Below are positions 1 through 6,867 of a stretch of 16,001 nucleotides of DNA, piece by piece (position 1 is the stretch's first letter; every line of letters starts with the position of its first letter). The translations under genes were made by a program, and so were the position numbers. Source of the DNA: Clostridiaceae bacterium (GTDB lineage Bacteria > Bacillota > Clostridia > Oscillospirales > Acutalibacteraceae); NCBI GenBank assembly GCA_016297645.1, contig JAEDGF010000041.1, forward strand, positions 1 through 16,001, written 5' to 3'. The notes below the pieces were generated by a model. The model searched no databases. It saw only the letters and a program-made list of their open reading frames with translations, and was not told where the DNA came from.

Positions 1-1170
1 TACCGTGAGGAATACAATAATATTTTGCTTGATAAGGCAAGCAACGCAAACGGCATTATTCAAGAGAAATATCTGACCGTTTCGGTCGTCAAAAAAGATA
101 TCGAGGAAGCGCGAACCTATTTCTCCCGTATCGCATCCGATCTGCGAGCACATTTCTCTGCTCTCGGTTCAAAGTGTGAGGAATTGGACGCCACTGAAAA
201 GCTCCGTTTGCTTCACGATTTTTACCGCGCAGGCGAAGAAGAAAGCTTTTGTTTTGTTCTTTCGAATATGATGAAAAAGGGACACAGCTTCAAGGACTAT
301 ATCTGTCCCGATCCTATGGAACGAGCCGACGATTATATAAAGCTCGGCGAGAAATATGTGCGTGTACTTTTCTTAAAGGATTACGCATCATATATTAAGG
401 ACAGTATGGTTTCGGAGCTTACCGAGCTTAACCGCAATATGATGTTTTCCATAGATATTGTTCCTATCCCGATGGACGAAGCGGTACGAGAGGTTGAGAA
501 CAGATTGCTCAGGGTGGAGACAAATATAACAAATTAGCAGCGAAAGCAGAATCAGAACAACAATTTCTCGGCAGTTGTTCCTTATGATATGGATCTTCAG
601 CGAAAAGAAAGCAAGGAATTTTTGAATGACCTCACCACACGCGATCAGCGTATGATGTGCGCTACGGTTACAATGGCTCATATGGCGGATAGTAAAGAGC
701 AGCTTGACGCAGATACAGAAACAATCCTTTCGACGGCAAGACGGCATTTGTGCCAGCTTGCCGTTTTGAAATTTCAGCAGACCGACGGGCTTAATACCGT
801 GCTTCCCATCGGGTGTAAAAAGATTCAGGCTACAAGAACACTGACAACCGAAAGCCTTGCGGTATTTATGCCGTTTAAGGTTCAGGAGCTCGCACACGAG
901 CACGGTATCTACTATGGGCAGAACGCCATCAGCAACAATATGATTATTGCAAACCGCAAGTGTCTGCTCAACGGCAACTCTTTTATTCTCGGCGTGTCCG
1001 GTTCGGGGAAATCCTTTACCGGAAAGTGCGAGATTGCAAACCTTATGCTTGCAGGCGATTCGGATATTATTATCATTGATCCCGAGCGCGAATATGCTCC
1101 GCTTGTAAATGCCATGGGCGGTGCGATAATCGACATTTCCGCAACGAGCAAAAGCATCAATAAACAATAA
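1..1170 (+). pseudogene. VirB4-like conjugal transfer ATPase (CD1110-type), broken
   Basis: Cytoplasmic ATPase that powers the mating-pair (type IV) secretion channel of Clostridia conjugative elements. The reading frame is already open at base 1, so the start lies outside the window. It continues to a TAG at 535-537, in the context NITN-stop-QRKQN, where I recall relatives having NITNWQRKQN, so a TGG to TAG nonsense change is likely. The same frame resumes without any shift and runs to TAA at 1168-1170. Recognisable blocks: DYICPDPMERADDY, RNMMFSIDIVPIPMDEAVRE, FSAVVPYDMDLQRKESKEF, Walker A GVSGSGKS (near 992-1015) and DIIIIDPEREYAPL (near 1066-1099). Family similarity ends at about ISATSK (near 1152); the C-terminal half of the ATPase domain is missing. 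No other conjugation gene is in the window. Family is confident; loss of function is inferred from the stop plus truncation. Confidence 0.88.
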
Positions 1171-1771
1171 TACAAAAACGGAGTATTCTTCCGGCAAAAC
1201 AAAAAAGACATCAACTCAGACATCATCAGCATCGGCAGAAGCTAATCTTGAATTTGAAACCGGGCCGAAAATCAGTGCAAAATTATATCTCTGTGCGGTT
1301 CCGCTTATAAATGCTGGAGTTTCCGCAGCTGTTACAGTAAAAAGCGGCGGTGCAATAAAATACTCTACAGATTGGACAGAAACCGATGAAAATTTCGTCG
1401 TAAATCGAAAGACAACGATGAGCTATAATTTAGCTTTATTTGTTCCGATTGTAAAAATATCAATCGGGACTGATAAGTCAACATTAGCGAATAAACTTAA
1501 TCTCAAATTTACATGGACGCTTTGCGTCACTGAAGGAAGTAACGCTCCGTTAAAGGCAGCCGAGTTTAATTTGATTGATGATGAAATCGTTGTATGGGAA
1601 GATTCACAAACACTTCCAAAGAAAGAAGAAAAAGAAGAATCCGCTTCCGGCGATAATCAATCGTCAAGTCAATCTCCGGGAGGAAATATGCACATTTCAT
1701 CTTATTACATCAACTTAATGCCTGGAAAAGAAACAGCGATTGAATTAGATTATCCAACCCAAGGTTTCTGA
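1152..1771 (+). pseudogene. headless fragment of a secreted/surface-type protein, unknown family
   Basis: An open frame of about 200 codons with no plausible start or ribosome binding site near its beginning. It emerges from the VirB4 break at about 1152 and ends at TGA 1769-1771. The start resembles a Ser/Thr-rich linker (TKTEYSSGKTKKTSTQTSS). A beta-rich middle follows (SAKLYLCAVPLINAGVSAAV and FVPIVKISIGTDK), then an acidic/Ser linker (LPKKEEKEESASGDNQSSSQ) and a final block ISSYYINLMPGKETAIELDY. Composition fits an exported multi-domain protein, but I recognise no family. The last residues PTQGF probably come from the neighbouring reversed nanQ sequence, so the 3' end is also lost. It is AT-rich, unlike the VirB4 fragment to its left. 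A first in-frame ATG at 1418 has no Shine-Dalgarno and would split the beta-rich part, so I do not believe it. Confidence 0.55.
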
Positions 1772-2002
1772 ACCTTTAATGATATAGTGTATGTCGATGT
1801 ATTTTTTATGGGTTTCCCATTTGGAATGTTTTTCTCCAGGCTGATATTTTGATACCACAGCGTAGATATGATCTCCGTTTATTTCATATTTTCCCGGTTC
1901 GGGATCGGTATTTTGTATTTTACATAAAAATGAGAAAGCCTGTTCAAAATCAGGGTGCATTGTGGCATATATTTTGCTGTTTTTAAGAGTGTCTAAAATC
2001 AT
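1745..2002 (-). pseudogene. nanQ: NanQ/YhcH/YiaL-family sugar anomerase, 3'-truncated
   Basis: The family (DUF386) are small cytoplasmic cupin-like proteins; the E. coli member NanQ speeds anomerisation of N-acetylneuraminate, and others sit in assorted sugar-utilisation operons. The N-terminal half is clear: MILDTLKNSKIYATMHPDFE, then GKYEINGDHIYAVVSKYQP, then KWETHKKYIDIHYIIKGSE. The frame stops after GSETLGWII at 85 residues, whereas the family is usually about 150. The C-terminal half, including later metal-binding residues, is absent, and the break lies near 1748-1756. The start has a good AAGGAG site 8 bases upstream. It follows the ADP-ribosylglycohydrolase gene by 21 bp and was surely co-transcribed with it. 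The second conserved half is nowhere in the window. A functional half-protein seems unlikely. Confidence 0.82.
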
Positions 2003-2023
2003 AAATTTCTCCTTGTTACCCTA

Positions 2024-3529
2024 TTACTTTTTTAGCAACATAACAGGTATTAGAATTTTTTTTGAACATTTCGAACTCGAAACAGACAGAATAAGTTCGA
2101 TTTTGCAGGGAAGTGATTCGTCGAAGCAAAGTATGACATCTGTTTCAGCTCTTCCTATTTCTCCGTGATTAGAAGGAAGGCATATTAATTTTGAATTTCC
2201 ACCCTCAATATGAACGCATGTCGGCAGCGTCCAGTTTAGTTCAAGCCATTGCCTGCGAAGTAAGTTGTTCTCGAATGTAATATGTAATTTCTTTTTTTCG
2301 CCAGGAAGAATGTTAATGCTATTCGAATAATTTATAAAGGTGTCAAATGGAAGACTTTTATGATGGACGGAATTAGCATTATCTGTCAAGGCTTTTCGAA
2401 AATCATAGCTTCGATAAGAATTGATGCGTTCCGGCTTGCAGTATAGATTGTCGGAGCATGTAATGGTTTGTTTTGAAACATCGTAATAACCGTACATAAA
2501 TTCCGGCATTAGAGAAACTAATTCATCAACTAACTGTTCGGTGGTTTGCGGTACTGCACCATCGGTATCGGCAACATTAATTGAAATGGTCTTGATTTCG
2601 TTTCCTATCGGATCAGTCCAGCGATTATCTATACCGGAGAGACCGCTTATGATGCCCATTACAGATGCCAATGTGCCGGCAGTACAGTCAGCGTCTTCGC
2701 CGCAACCGGCGGCTATACAAATGCTTTTTGAAAAATCACCCTCTCCGTAAATCCATCCTATAATCATTAAACCGATATTGCTTGGTGCGTCATACCCCAT
2801 AGGACCCACCGGCACATCTGGCTCGGGTTTCATGTCCTTGTATCCTAACAGCATACCAAAACTGCCCGGCACGATGTTTAGAATGCGTTTGCGTGCAGCT
2901 TTCCACCCGATTCCTTGTCTGTGGCATTCCAAAGCACAGTTGACGGCTTTTGAAATATCGCAATTTTCAGGTATGTAACTTAAAGCAATATTAATTAGTG
3001 TGTGCATATCGCTTTCACAAAAAGCGGCACTTTCTAAGGCGGCGCAGAATATTTCAGCATACACGCCCTCGTCTGCATGATCTACCGTTGCGTCTTCGTA
3101 CGCATATTGAACGGCCTTTTCCGGATGACCCGGATTCAGACAAGCCCATATTTCACTTCGGATAAATGCTCCACAGCTATCTTTATTTGGGTTTTCATAT
3201 CTGCCTGAAAGAGGGGGCAAAAGACCTTGAGAAAGATTGTTTTTTCCGGCACCGTATTCGGACCAGTTTGCAACAATAAACGAGAGCCAATATTCGGATA
3301 AAATGTGCGAGTCGACATCTCGACCAAATTTTTTAATTGCGTTTAAAAAAACAAGCTGCAGGTCCAAATCATCGTTCGGCAACACGCCCTTTGAAATGTC
3401 GTGCGTGTAATAATCTAAATTCCAAACACCGCGATGGCATTCAAACGGAGCACCAAGCGTTCCGCCAATGTTTTTCCCGGTAAAACAACCAAGCAATTTA
3501 TCGCGATATGATTCTAATGTTAATTTCAT
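2024..3529 (-). CDS. ADP-ribosylglycohydrolase (DraG/ARH) family protein with C-terminal beta domain
   Basis: Intracellular protein of 501 residues. The helical DraG-type domain covers about residues 1-320. It shows the N-terminal block KLLGCFTGKNIGGTLGAPFE, the first metal-ligand motif NDDLDLQ (52-58), DHADEGVYAEIF (150-161) and the second acidic motif GEDADCTAGT (277-286), so both metal-binding sites are present. Residues from about 400 form a Ser/Asn-rich beta region without a family I can name. Canonical members remove ADP-ribose from proteins, but many Bacillota paralogues in sugar operons have no established substrate, and nanQ just downstream suggests a carbohydrate role here (inference). 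The start is supported by AAAGGA upstream and by the promoter/operator at 3560-3591. It is AT-rich relative to genes right of 4375. It appears intact, the only complete gene of the broken left block. Confidence 0.85.
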   Translation of the reverse strand: MKLTLESYRDKLLGCFTGKNIGGTLGAPFECHRGVWNLDYYTHDISKGVLPNDDLDLQLVFLNAIKKFGRDVDSHILSEYWLSFIVANWSEYGAGKNNLSQGLLPPLSGRYENPNKDSCGAFIRSEIWACLNPGHPEKAVQYAYEDATVDHADEGVYAEIFCAALESAAFCESDMHTLINIALSYIPENCDISKAVNCALECHRQGIGWKAARKRILNIVPGSFGMLLGYKDMKPEPDVPVGPMGYDAPSNIGLMIIGWIYGEGDFSKSICIAAGCGEDADCTAGTLASVMGIISGLSGIDNRWTDPIGNEIKTISINVADTDGAVPQTTEQLVDELVSLMPEFMYGYYDVSKQTITCSDNLYCKPERINSYRSYDFRKALTDNANSVHHKSLPFDTFINYSNSINILPGEKKKLHITFENNLLRRQWLELNWTLPTCVHIEGGNSKLICLPSNHGEIGRAETDVILCFDESLPCKIELILSVSSSKCSKKILIPVMLLKK

Positions 3530-3559
3530 ACAGAATACATTCCTTTTTGTTTTTTCATT

Positions 3560-3588
3560 ATTATATCAATAAGAAGAGATTGTTGCAA
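3560..3588 (-). promoter_or_regulatory. sigma-A promoter of the ADP-ribosylglycohydrolase-nanQ operon
   Basis: On the minus strand, TTGCAA (3583-3588) and a perfect TATAAT (3560-3565) are separated by 17 bases. The start codon follows about 30 bases after the -10 box. Confidence 0.75.
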
Positions 3589-3591
3589 CAA
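3580..3591. promoter_or_regulatory. 12-bp perfect palindrome over the -35 box, probable operator
   Basis: TTGTTGCAACAA is its own reverse complement and covers the -35 hexamer of the minus-strand promoter, the position expected for a repressor site. A related but not identical palindrome, TTGCGCAA (3754-3761, followed by CA), lies just downstream of the divergent plus-strand -10 box. No regulator gene is in the window. Confidence 0.5.
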
Positions 3592-3727
3592 AAAATTGAC
3601 CGAAAATGCTTATTAGCTCTTTAAACGTTTTTTGGATAATTGGTTAATATTTACATTTTTGTAATCTTATATAAATAATAAATGAGTGAATACACAATAA
3701 AATTTTAAATATGCAAAGCAAAAATGG

Positions 3728-3733
3728 TATAAT
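3728..3733 (+). promoter_or_regulatory. extended -10 promoter for the secreted-protein fragment
   Basis: TGG followed by TATAAT makes an extended -10 element; the -35 region at 17-bp spacing (TTAAAT, 3705-3710) is weak. It is divergent from the promoter at 3560-3588. The rest of the 3530-3839 gap is very AT-rich, and I see nothing else in it. Confidence 0.55.
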
Positions 3734-3842
3734 ATTTAAGCATTATTATGCTATTGCGCAACACTGTTATTAGATGTATAATTTACTATATAAAAGAGAG
3801 TGTTTTTGTGAGATTTTATCGCTTTGTTTAGGAGGTTATATG

Positions 3843-4166
3843 ATGTTACTTTCAGCGAAACGCTACATTTCCTTATTTATATGTATATGTGTGGCACTGG
3901 GTATAGTTTATATAGATGGGTTTACATCTGTCAGTGCCGCCGAACTCACAAATACCAAGGAGGAAGGGGAAGTTTTATCCGGGGATACTGATTCCTATTT
4001 TAATTATTATGAGAAGTATCATGATGAAAAGCGTGCGCAATCAGAAATAAAGTTATCTTCCGACAACAGTATTTCTGCTGACAATATAGACAGCGCAATA
4101 TCGAATTCAAATGACAATGAGGGCAATACGGTTTGCTATAAGCTGATTATATTTCAGTTTTCATAA
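3843..4166 (+). pseudogene. N-terminal fragment of a secreted protein, possibly a fused sugar-binding protein
   Basis: The start is set by TTTAGGAGG (ending 3835) ahead of two adjacent ATGs (3840 and 3843); 3843 has the better spacing. Residues 1-30 form a signal peptide with a long hydrophobic core (YISLFICICVALGIVYI) and a likely type I cleavage site after SVSA. The mature start, including SYFNYYEKYHDEKRAQSEIK, resembles from memory the beginning of large extracellular solute-binding proteins of Clostridia that carry an extra carbohydrate-binding domain. That assignment is tentative. The frame ends with VCYKLIIFQFS at 107 residues, far shorter than such proteins, and a new ribosome binding site follows within 30 bases. 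An internal deletion or frameshift near 4130 is the simplest reading; a genuine small secreted protein cannot be excluded. Confidence 0.5.
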
Positions 4167-4197
4167 TTATTTCTAAGCTATTGAATAGGAGGAAAAT

Positions 4198-4551
4198 ATG
4201 AAAAGATTAGTTGTTTTTGCTGTAAGCGTAATACTAATTGTTAGCTGTTTGGCCGGTAGTATTACAACAAAAGCGGATACAAGCGCTACAACGAAACAAT
4301 GGCCGTTTGAAACCGGAATAAGAGGCTTTAACACTGAATCCTCAACTCCGTCGGCAGGCAATAAAATGTTCTATTATCTCCATGTCCTTATTTTTAAGAG
4401 AAAGCTGCATGAAGAACTCACGGCACGCGCCGCACGGCATTCCGCTTCCGCCGCCGCTCGGGGGCGCGTCACGGAACGCTATCATCCTCTTTACGACCGT
4501 CTGTCCGCTGTCGGCATACATACGCAGCGCCGCGACTCTCTCGGCGCATAA
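4198..4551 (+). pseudogene. second secreted-protein N-terminus, truncated and running into antisense cdd
   Basis: A strong AGGAGG site sits 6-7 bases before the ATG. Residues 1-26 are an export signal: MKRLVVFAVSVILIVSCLAG. Cleavage could be by signal peptidase I after TKA, or at a lipobox-like IVSC with Cys17; I cannot decide. About 30 further residues (KQWPFETGIRGFNTESS) look like authentic exported protein of unknown family. From about 4370 the frame reads through the complementary strand of a cytidine deaminase gene, giving an Arg/Ala-rich tail (LTARAARHSASAAARGR) that is clearly not native. Only the first 55-58 codons are real gene. It lies 31 bp after the previous fragment, so both probably belonged to one exported-protein operon. 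Confidence 0.6.
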
Positions 4552-4713
4552 GTTCATTACGCCGCTGCAACTCTCAATACAGAAGCCCGTGAAAATTTCT
4601 CCGCTTTCGCTCTCCAACGCGCACACGACACGGTGGGCGTAAACGAACGGCGAAACCTCCGTAGGGGCGTACAGCTCTTTTACTTTAAGATACAGTTTTT
4701 CCCAAATATCCAT
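4342..4713 (-). pseudogene. cdd: cytidine deaminase family protein, 3'-truncated
   Basis: Zinc enzyme of pyrimidine salvage that deaminates cytidine/deoxycytidine, related to blasticidin S deaminase. The zinc-site motifs are present: CAERVA (Cys ligand and catalytic Glu) and PCGACREFF (two Cys ligands). The start is supported by GAGGAG 8 bases upstream (rc of 4722-4727), with a TATAAT at 4734-4739 on the minus strand. Homology stops after KNKDMEI near 4375; the last residues EHFIACRRS are read from the joined neighbour. About 25 C-terminal residues are missing. The family is an obligate oligomer in which the C-terminus packs near the active site, so activity is doubtful. Base composition matches the right part of the window, not the AT-rich left part, so 4366-4376 is a junction. 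Confidence 0.8.
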
Positions 4714-4770
4714 ACGGGGTACTCCTCTCGATAATTATAAAATGAAACGCATATATGCCCGATTATCTTC

Positions 4771-4799
4771 TTGAATCGGCTTGAAAAAAATGGTAGAAT
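4771..4799 (+). promoter_or_regulatory. sigma-A promoter of the MBL-amidohydrolase operon
   Basis: TTGAAT (4771-4776), 17-bp spacer, TAGAAT (4794-4799) preceded by TGG, i.e. an extended -10. It gives a leader of roughly 160 bases containing a GGAGG (4905-4909) and an 8-C run (4932-4939). Confidence 0.65.
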
Positions 4800-4967
4800 A
4801 ATGGCAATGTATTTTCCGGTTGAGAATATTTTCGCATATCCATCCGAAAAAAAGCAGCCGCGAAAAGAGAAAATACGAACGACAGTTTTTTACTGCCGCG
4901 CCTTGGAGGTTTGTCGGTTCTTCGGCTGCGTCCCCCCCCGGTGCGGCGGAAAGGAATGAAATCGGGA

Positions 4968-5780
4968 ATGAAAGCAATCGTACTTACCGACAACATCGCC
5001 TGCGGTGAATTAAAGGGCGAATGGGGTCTGAGCATTTATATTGAATACAACGGGAGGAACATTCTCCTCGATACGGGAGGCTCGGCGCTGTTCGCAGAGA
5101 ATGCGAAAAAGCTCGGGAAGTCAATCGAAAATGTCGATTTCGCCGTTTTGTCGCACGCGCACTACGACCACTCGTTTTCCATGAAAACCTTTTTCGAACT
5201 GAACAAGACCGCGCCGTTTTACCTGAGGGAGGGCAGCGCGGAGAACTGCTACTTCAAAAAATGGTTCATAAGCAAGTATATCGGACTCCCGAGAAATATT
5301 CTGTCCGAGTACAAAGACAGGATAGAATTCGTGAGCGGCAAATTCGAATTCATGCCCGGCGCGTATCTTATCCCCCATTCAACGCCGGAGCTTGATAAAA
5401 TCGGAAAGCGCGAAAATATGTGCGTAAAAGCCGACGGAAAATGGCGTTATGATGATTTTTCACATGAACAGAGTCTTGTTTTTCGGACTGAAAAGGGACT
5501 TGTTATCTTCAACAGCTGCTGTCACGGCGGCGCTGCGAATATAATCAACGAGGTTTCAGCCGCGTTCCCCGGCGAAAAAGTGTACGGACTTATCGGCGGA
5601 TTCCATTTGTTCAACAAGTCCGAAGCGGAGATAAAAGCGGTGGCGCAAAAAATAAACGACACCGGAATCGAATATGTCTGCACCGGACACTGCACAAAAA
5701 ACCGTGCGTATAAGATACTCGAAAAATGCCTTGGCGGCAAATTAAACCGACTCCGTGTCGGGCTTGTGTCAGAGTTTTGA
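4968..5780 (+). CDS. metallo-beta-lactamase-fold hydrolase (COG1237-type)
   Basis: Cytoplasmic MBL-fold metal hydrolase of 270 residues, in the group that includes archaeal ribofuranosylaminobenzene 5'-phosphate-type synthases; the substrate of bacterial members is generally unknown. Signature residues: LLDTGGS (33-39), the metal motif SHAHYDHS with His63, His65, Asp67 and His68, a third-ligand region IFNSCCHGGAANI, and GLIGGFHLF plus GHCTKNRAY near the C-terminus. The start is not certain. ATG 4968 gives MKAIVLTDN, the usual family beginning; ATG 4956 is 4 codons upstream with AAAGGA directly against it; TTG 4911 is only one base from a GGAGG. The gene is followed after 75 bp by the amidohydrolase on the same strand, so a two-gene degradative or salvage operon is likely. 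Confidence 0.85.
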   Translation: MKAIVLTDNIACGELKGEWGLSIYIEYNGRNILLDTGGSALFAENAKKLGKSIENVDFAVLSHAHYDHSFSMKTFFELNKTAPFYLREGSAENCYFKKWFISKYIGLPRNILSEYKDRIEFVSGKFEFMPGAYLIPHSTPELDKIGKRENMCVKADGKWRYDDFSHEQSLVFRTEKGLVIFNSCCHGGAANIINEVSAAFPGEKVYGLIGGFHLFNKSEAEIKAVAQKINDTGIEYVCTGHCTKNRAYKILEKCLGGKLNRLRVGLVSEF

Positions 5781-5855
5781 AAAAGAACGGATTCCGGAAA
5801 AATGGCCGTGCACACGCGAAAGCATGAAATAAATATCGGCAAAAGGAGACATATT

Positions 5856-6680
5856 ATGGCTTACAGAATATGGGCAAACCACGCGCACCTGTTCCCGAAG
5901 GGCGCAAGAGATGCGGCTCAGGTCGAGGACTTGAAGCAGCTTATGGCGGAGTGCGGAATCGAAAAAGCCGTATGCTTCGCCTGCTTTGAGAATCAGTACA
6001 AAAAATCGGGTCTGCCCGGCGACGAGATACAGTGGCTTTACGATTCGATAAAGGATGACGATTCGCTTATCGGCTTCGGCACGATAAATTTCGACAGGGA
6101 CGACATAACCGATCAGGTGAAAAGAATCGCGTCCTTCGGCTTCAAGGGGATAAAAATTCATCCCGCATATCAGGAGATAAACATCATGGGTGAAAAGGCT
6201 CGGCAGGTGTACGCCGAAGCGCAGAAGCAGGGGCTTTTCATCTCGTTTCACACCGGGATACACTGGCACAGAATTGCCGATTACAAAGTCTTGCTGTTCG
6301 ACGAGGTTTCCTTCTGCTACCCCGAGCTTCGGTTCAGTTTGGAGCATATCGGCGGCTACCATTTTTTCCTTGACGCACTCGCTGTGATGTGCAATTCGCT
6401 CAGAAAATCCGATCACCCTACGGTCTACGCCGGGTGGACGAGTATTGCCCCGTCAAAGGACGGCTTGCCCGATTTTTGGACTCAGTCGGACGAGAATCTG
6501 AGAACCGTTATTCATCAAACAGGCAACGACCGCAGCATTTTCGGACTCGATTTCCCGTACAAAAAAACCGATATGCAGCTTGCTGCCATTCGCAGAATAG
6601 AGAATCTTGATATTCCGGAGGAGGCAAAGGTGGGCATTTTCGGAAAGAACCTCGCCGACGCTCTCGGAATGGAGTGGTAA
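5856..6680 (+). CDS. amidohydrolase-2 family TIM-barrel metal-dependent hydrolase
   Basis: Predicted cytoplasmic hydrolase or decarboxylase of the COG2159 / PF04909 type, 274 residues, a normal length. The barrel motifs appear in order: NHAHLFP with His9 and His11, GIKIHP (His102) on strand 3, SFHTG (His132) on strand 4, SLEHIGG (His164), and GLDFPY with the late conserved Asp near residue 235. The start is ATG 5856, preceded by AAAAGGAG at normal spacing; an in-frame ATG at 5802 lacks a ribosome binding site and adds a non-family basic extension. Relatives act on phenolic acids, lactones or small carboxylates, and nothing here fixes the substrate. Coupled with the MBL-fold gene just upstream, and followed by strong hairpin terminators. 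Confidence 0.88.
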   Translation: MAYRIWANHAHLFPKGARDAAQVEDLKQLMAECGIEKAVCFACFENQYKKSGLPGDEIQWLYDSIKDDDSLIGFGTINFDRDDITDQVKRIASFGFKGIKIHPAYQEINIMGEKARQVYAEAQKQGLFISFHTGIHWHRIADYKVLLFDEVSFCYPELRFSLEHIGGYHFFLDALAVMCNSLRKSDHPTVYAGWTSIAPSKDGLPDFWTQSDENLRTVIHQTGNDRSIFGLDFPYKKTDMQLAAIRRIENLDIPEEAKVGIFGKNLADALGMEW

Positions 6681-6723
6681 CGCGGCAGAAAAACGCGCGA
6701 TACTAAAAAAAGCCGGAAAGCCA

Positions 6724-6754
6724 TAACCGCCGCGGAAAATTTCCGCGGCGGTTA
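6724..6754. terminator. perfect 15-bp inverted repeat after the amidohydrolase
   Basis: TAACCGCCGCGGAAA, a single A, and the exact reverse complement. The stem is very strong; the plus-strand T-tract is poor (TTATTCTG). It probably works with the T-rich hairpin 25 bases further on. Confidence 0.65.
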
Positions 6755-6777
6755 TTCTGCGCTATATAGTTACGAAC

Positions 6778-6807
6778 AAAAAACGCCCCGGGTAAAGCGT
6801 TTTTTTT
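6778..6807. terminator. bidirectional-looking Rho-independent terminator
   Basis: AAAAAACGC, a 10-base loop, GCGTTTTTT, with eight T on the plus strand and six T on the minus strand after the stem. It ends the MBL-amidohydrolase operon. Confidence 0.75.
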
Positions 6808-6867
6808 CTTGAAAAACGCACGGGAATTACCTGCTCGGTGTTTTTTTGTGCAAATATCGAAAAATAA

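Noticed and set aside
1..1170. Two separate genes for the VirB4 halves
   Set aside because: Both halves are in one frame and match one continuous family sequence; the second has no start signal.
3774..3842. Upstream start for the first secreted fragment
   Set aside because: No ribosome binding site; the GGAGG at 3831-3835 places the start at 3840 or 3843, directly before a signal peptide.
5802..5855. Upstream start of the amidohydrolase
   Set aside because: Adds a basic stretch not seen in the family; AAAAGGAG supports 5856.
6811..6848. Second hairpin (ACGCACGGG ... CTCGGTGTTTTTTT) after 6807
   Set aside because: Stem has too many mismatches to call, though the T7 tract is notable.
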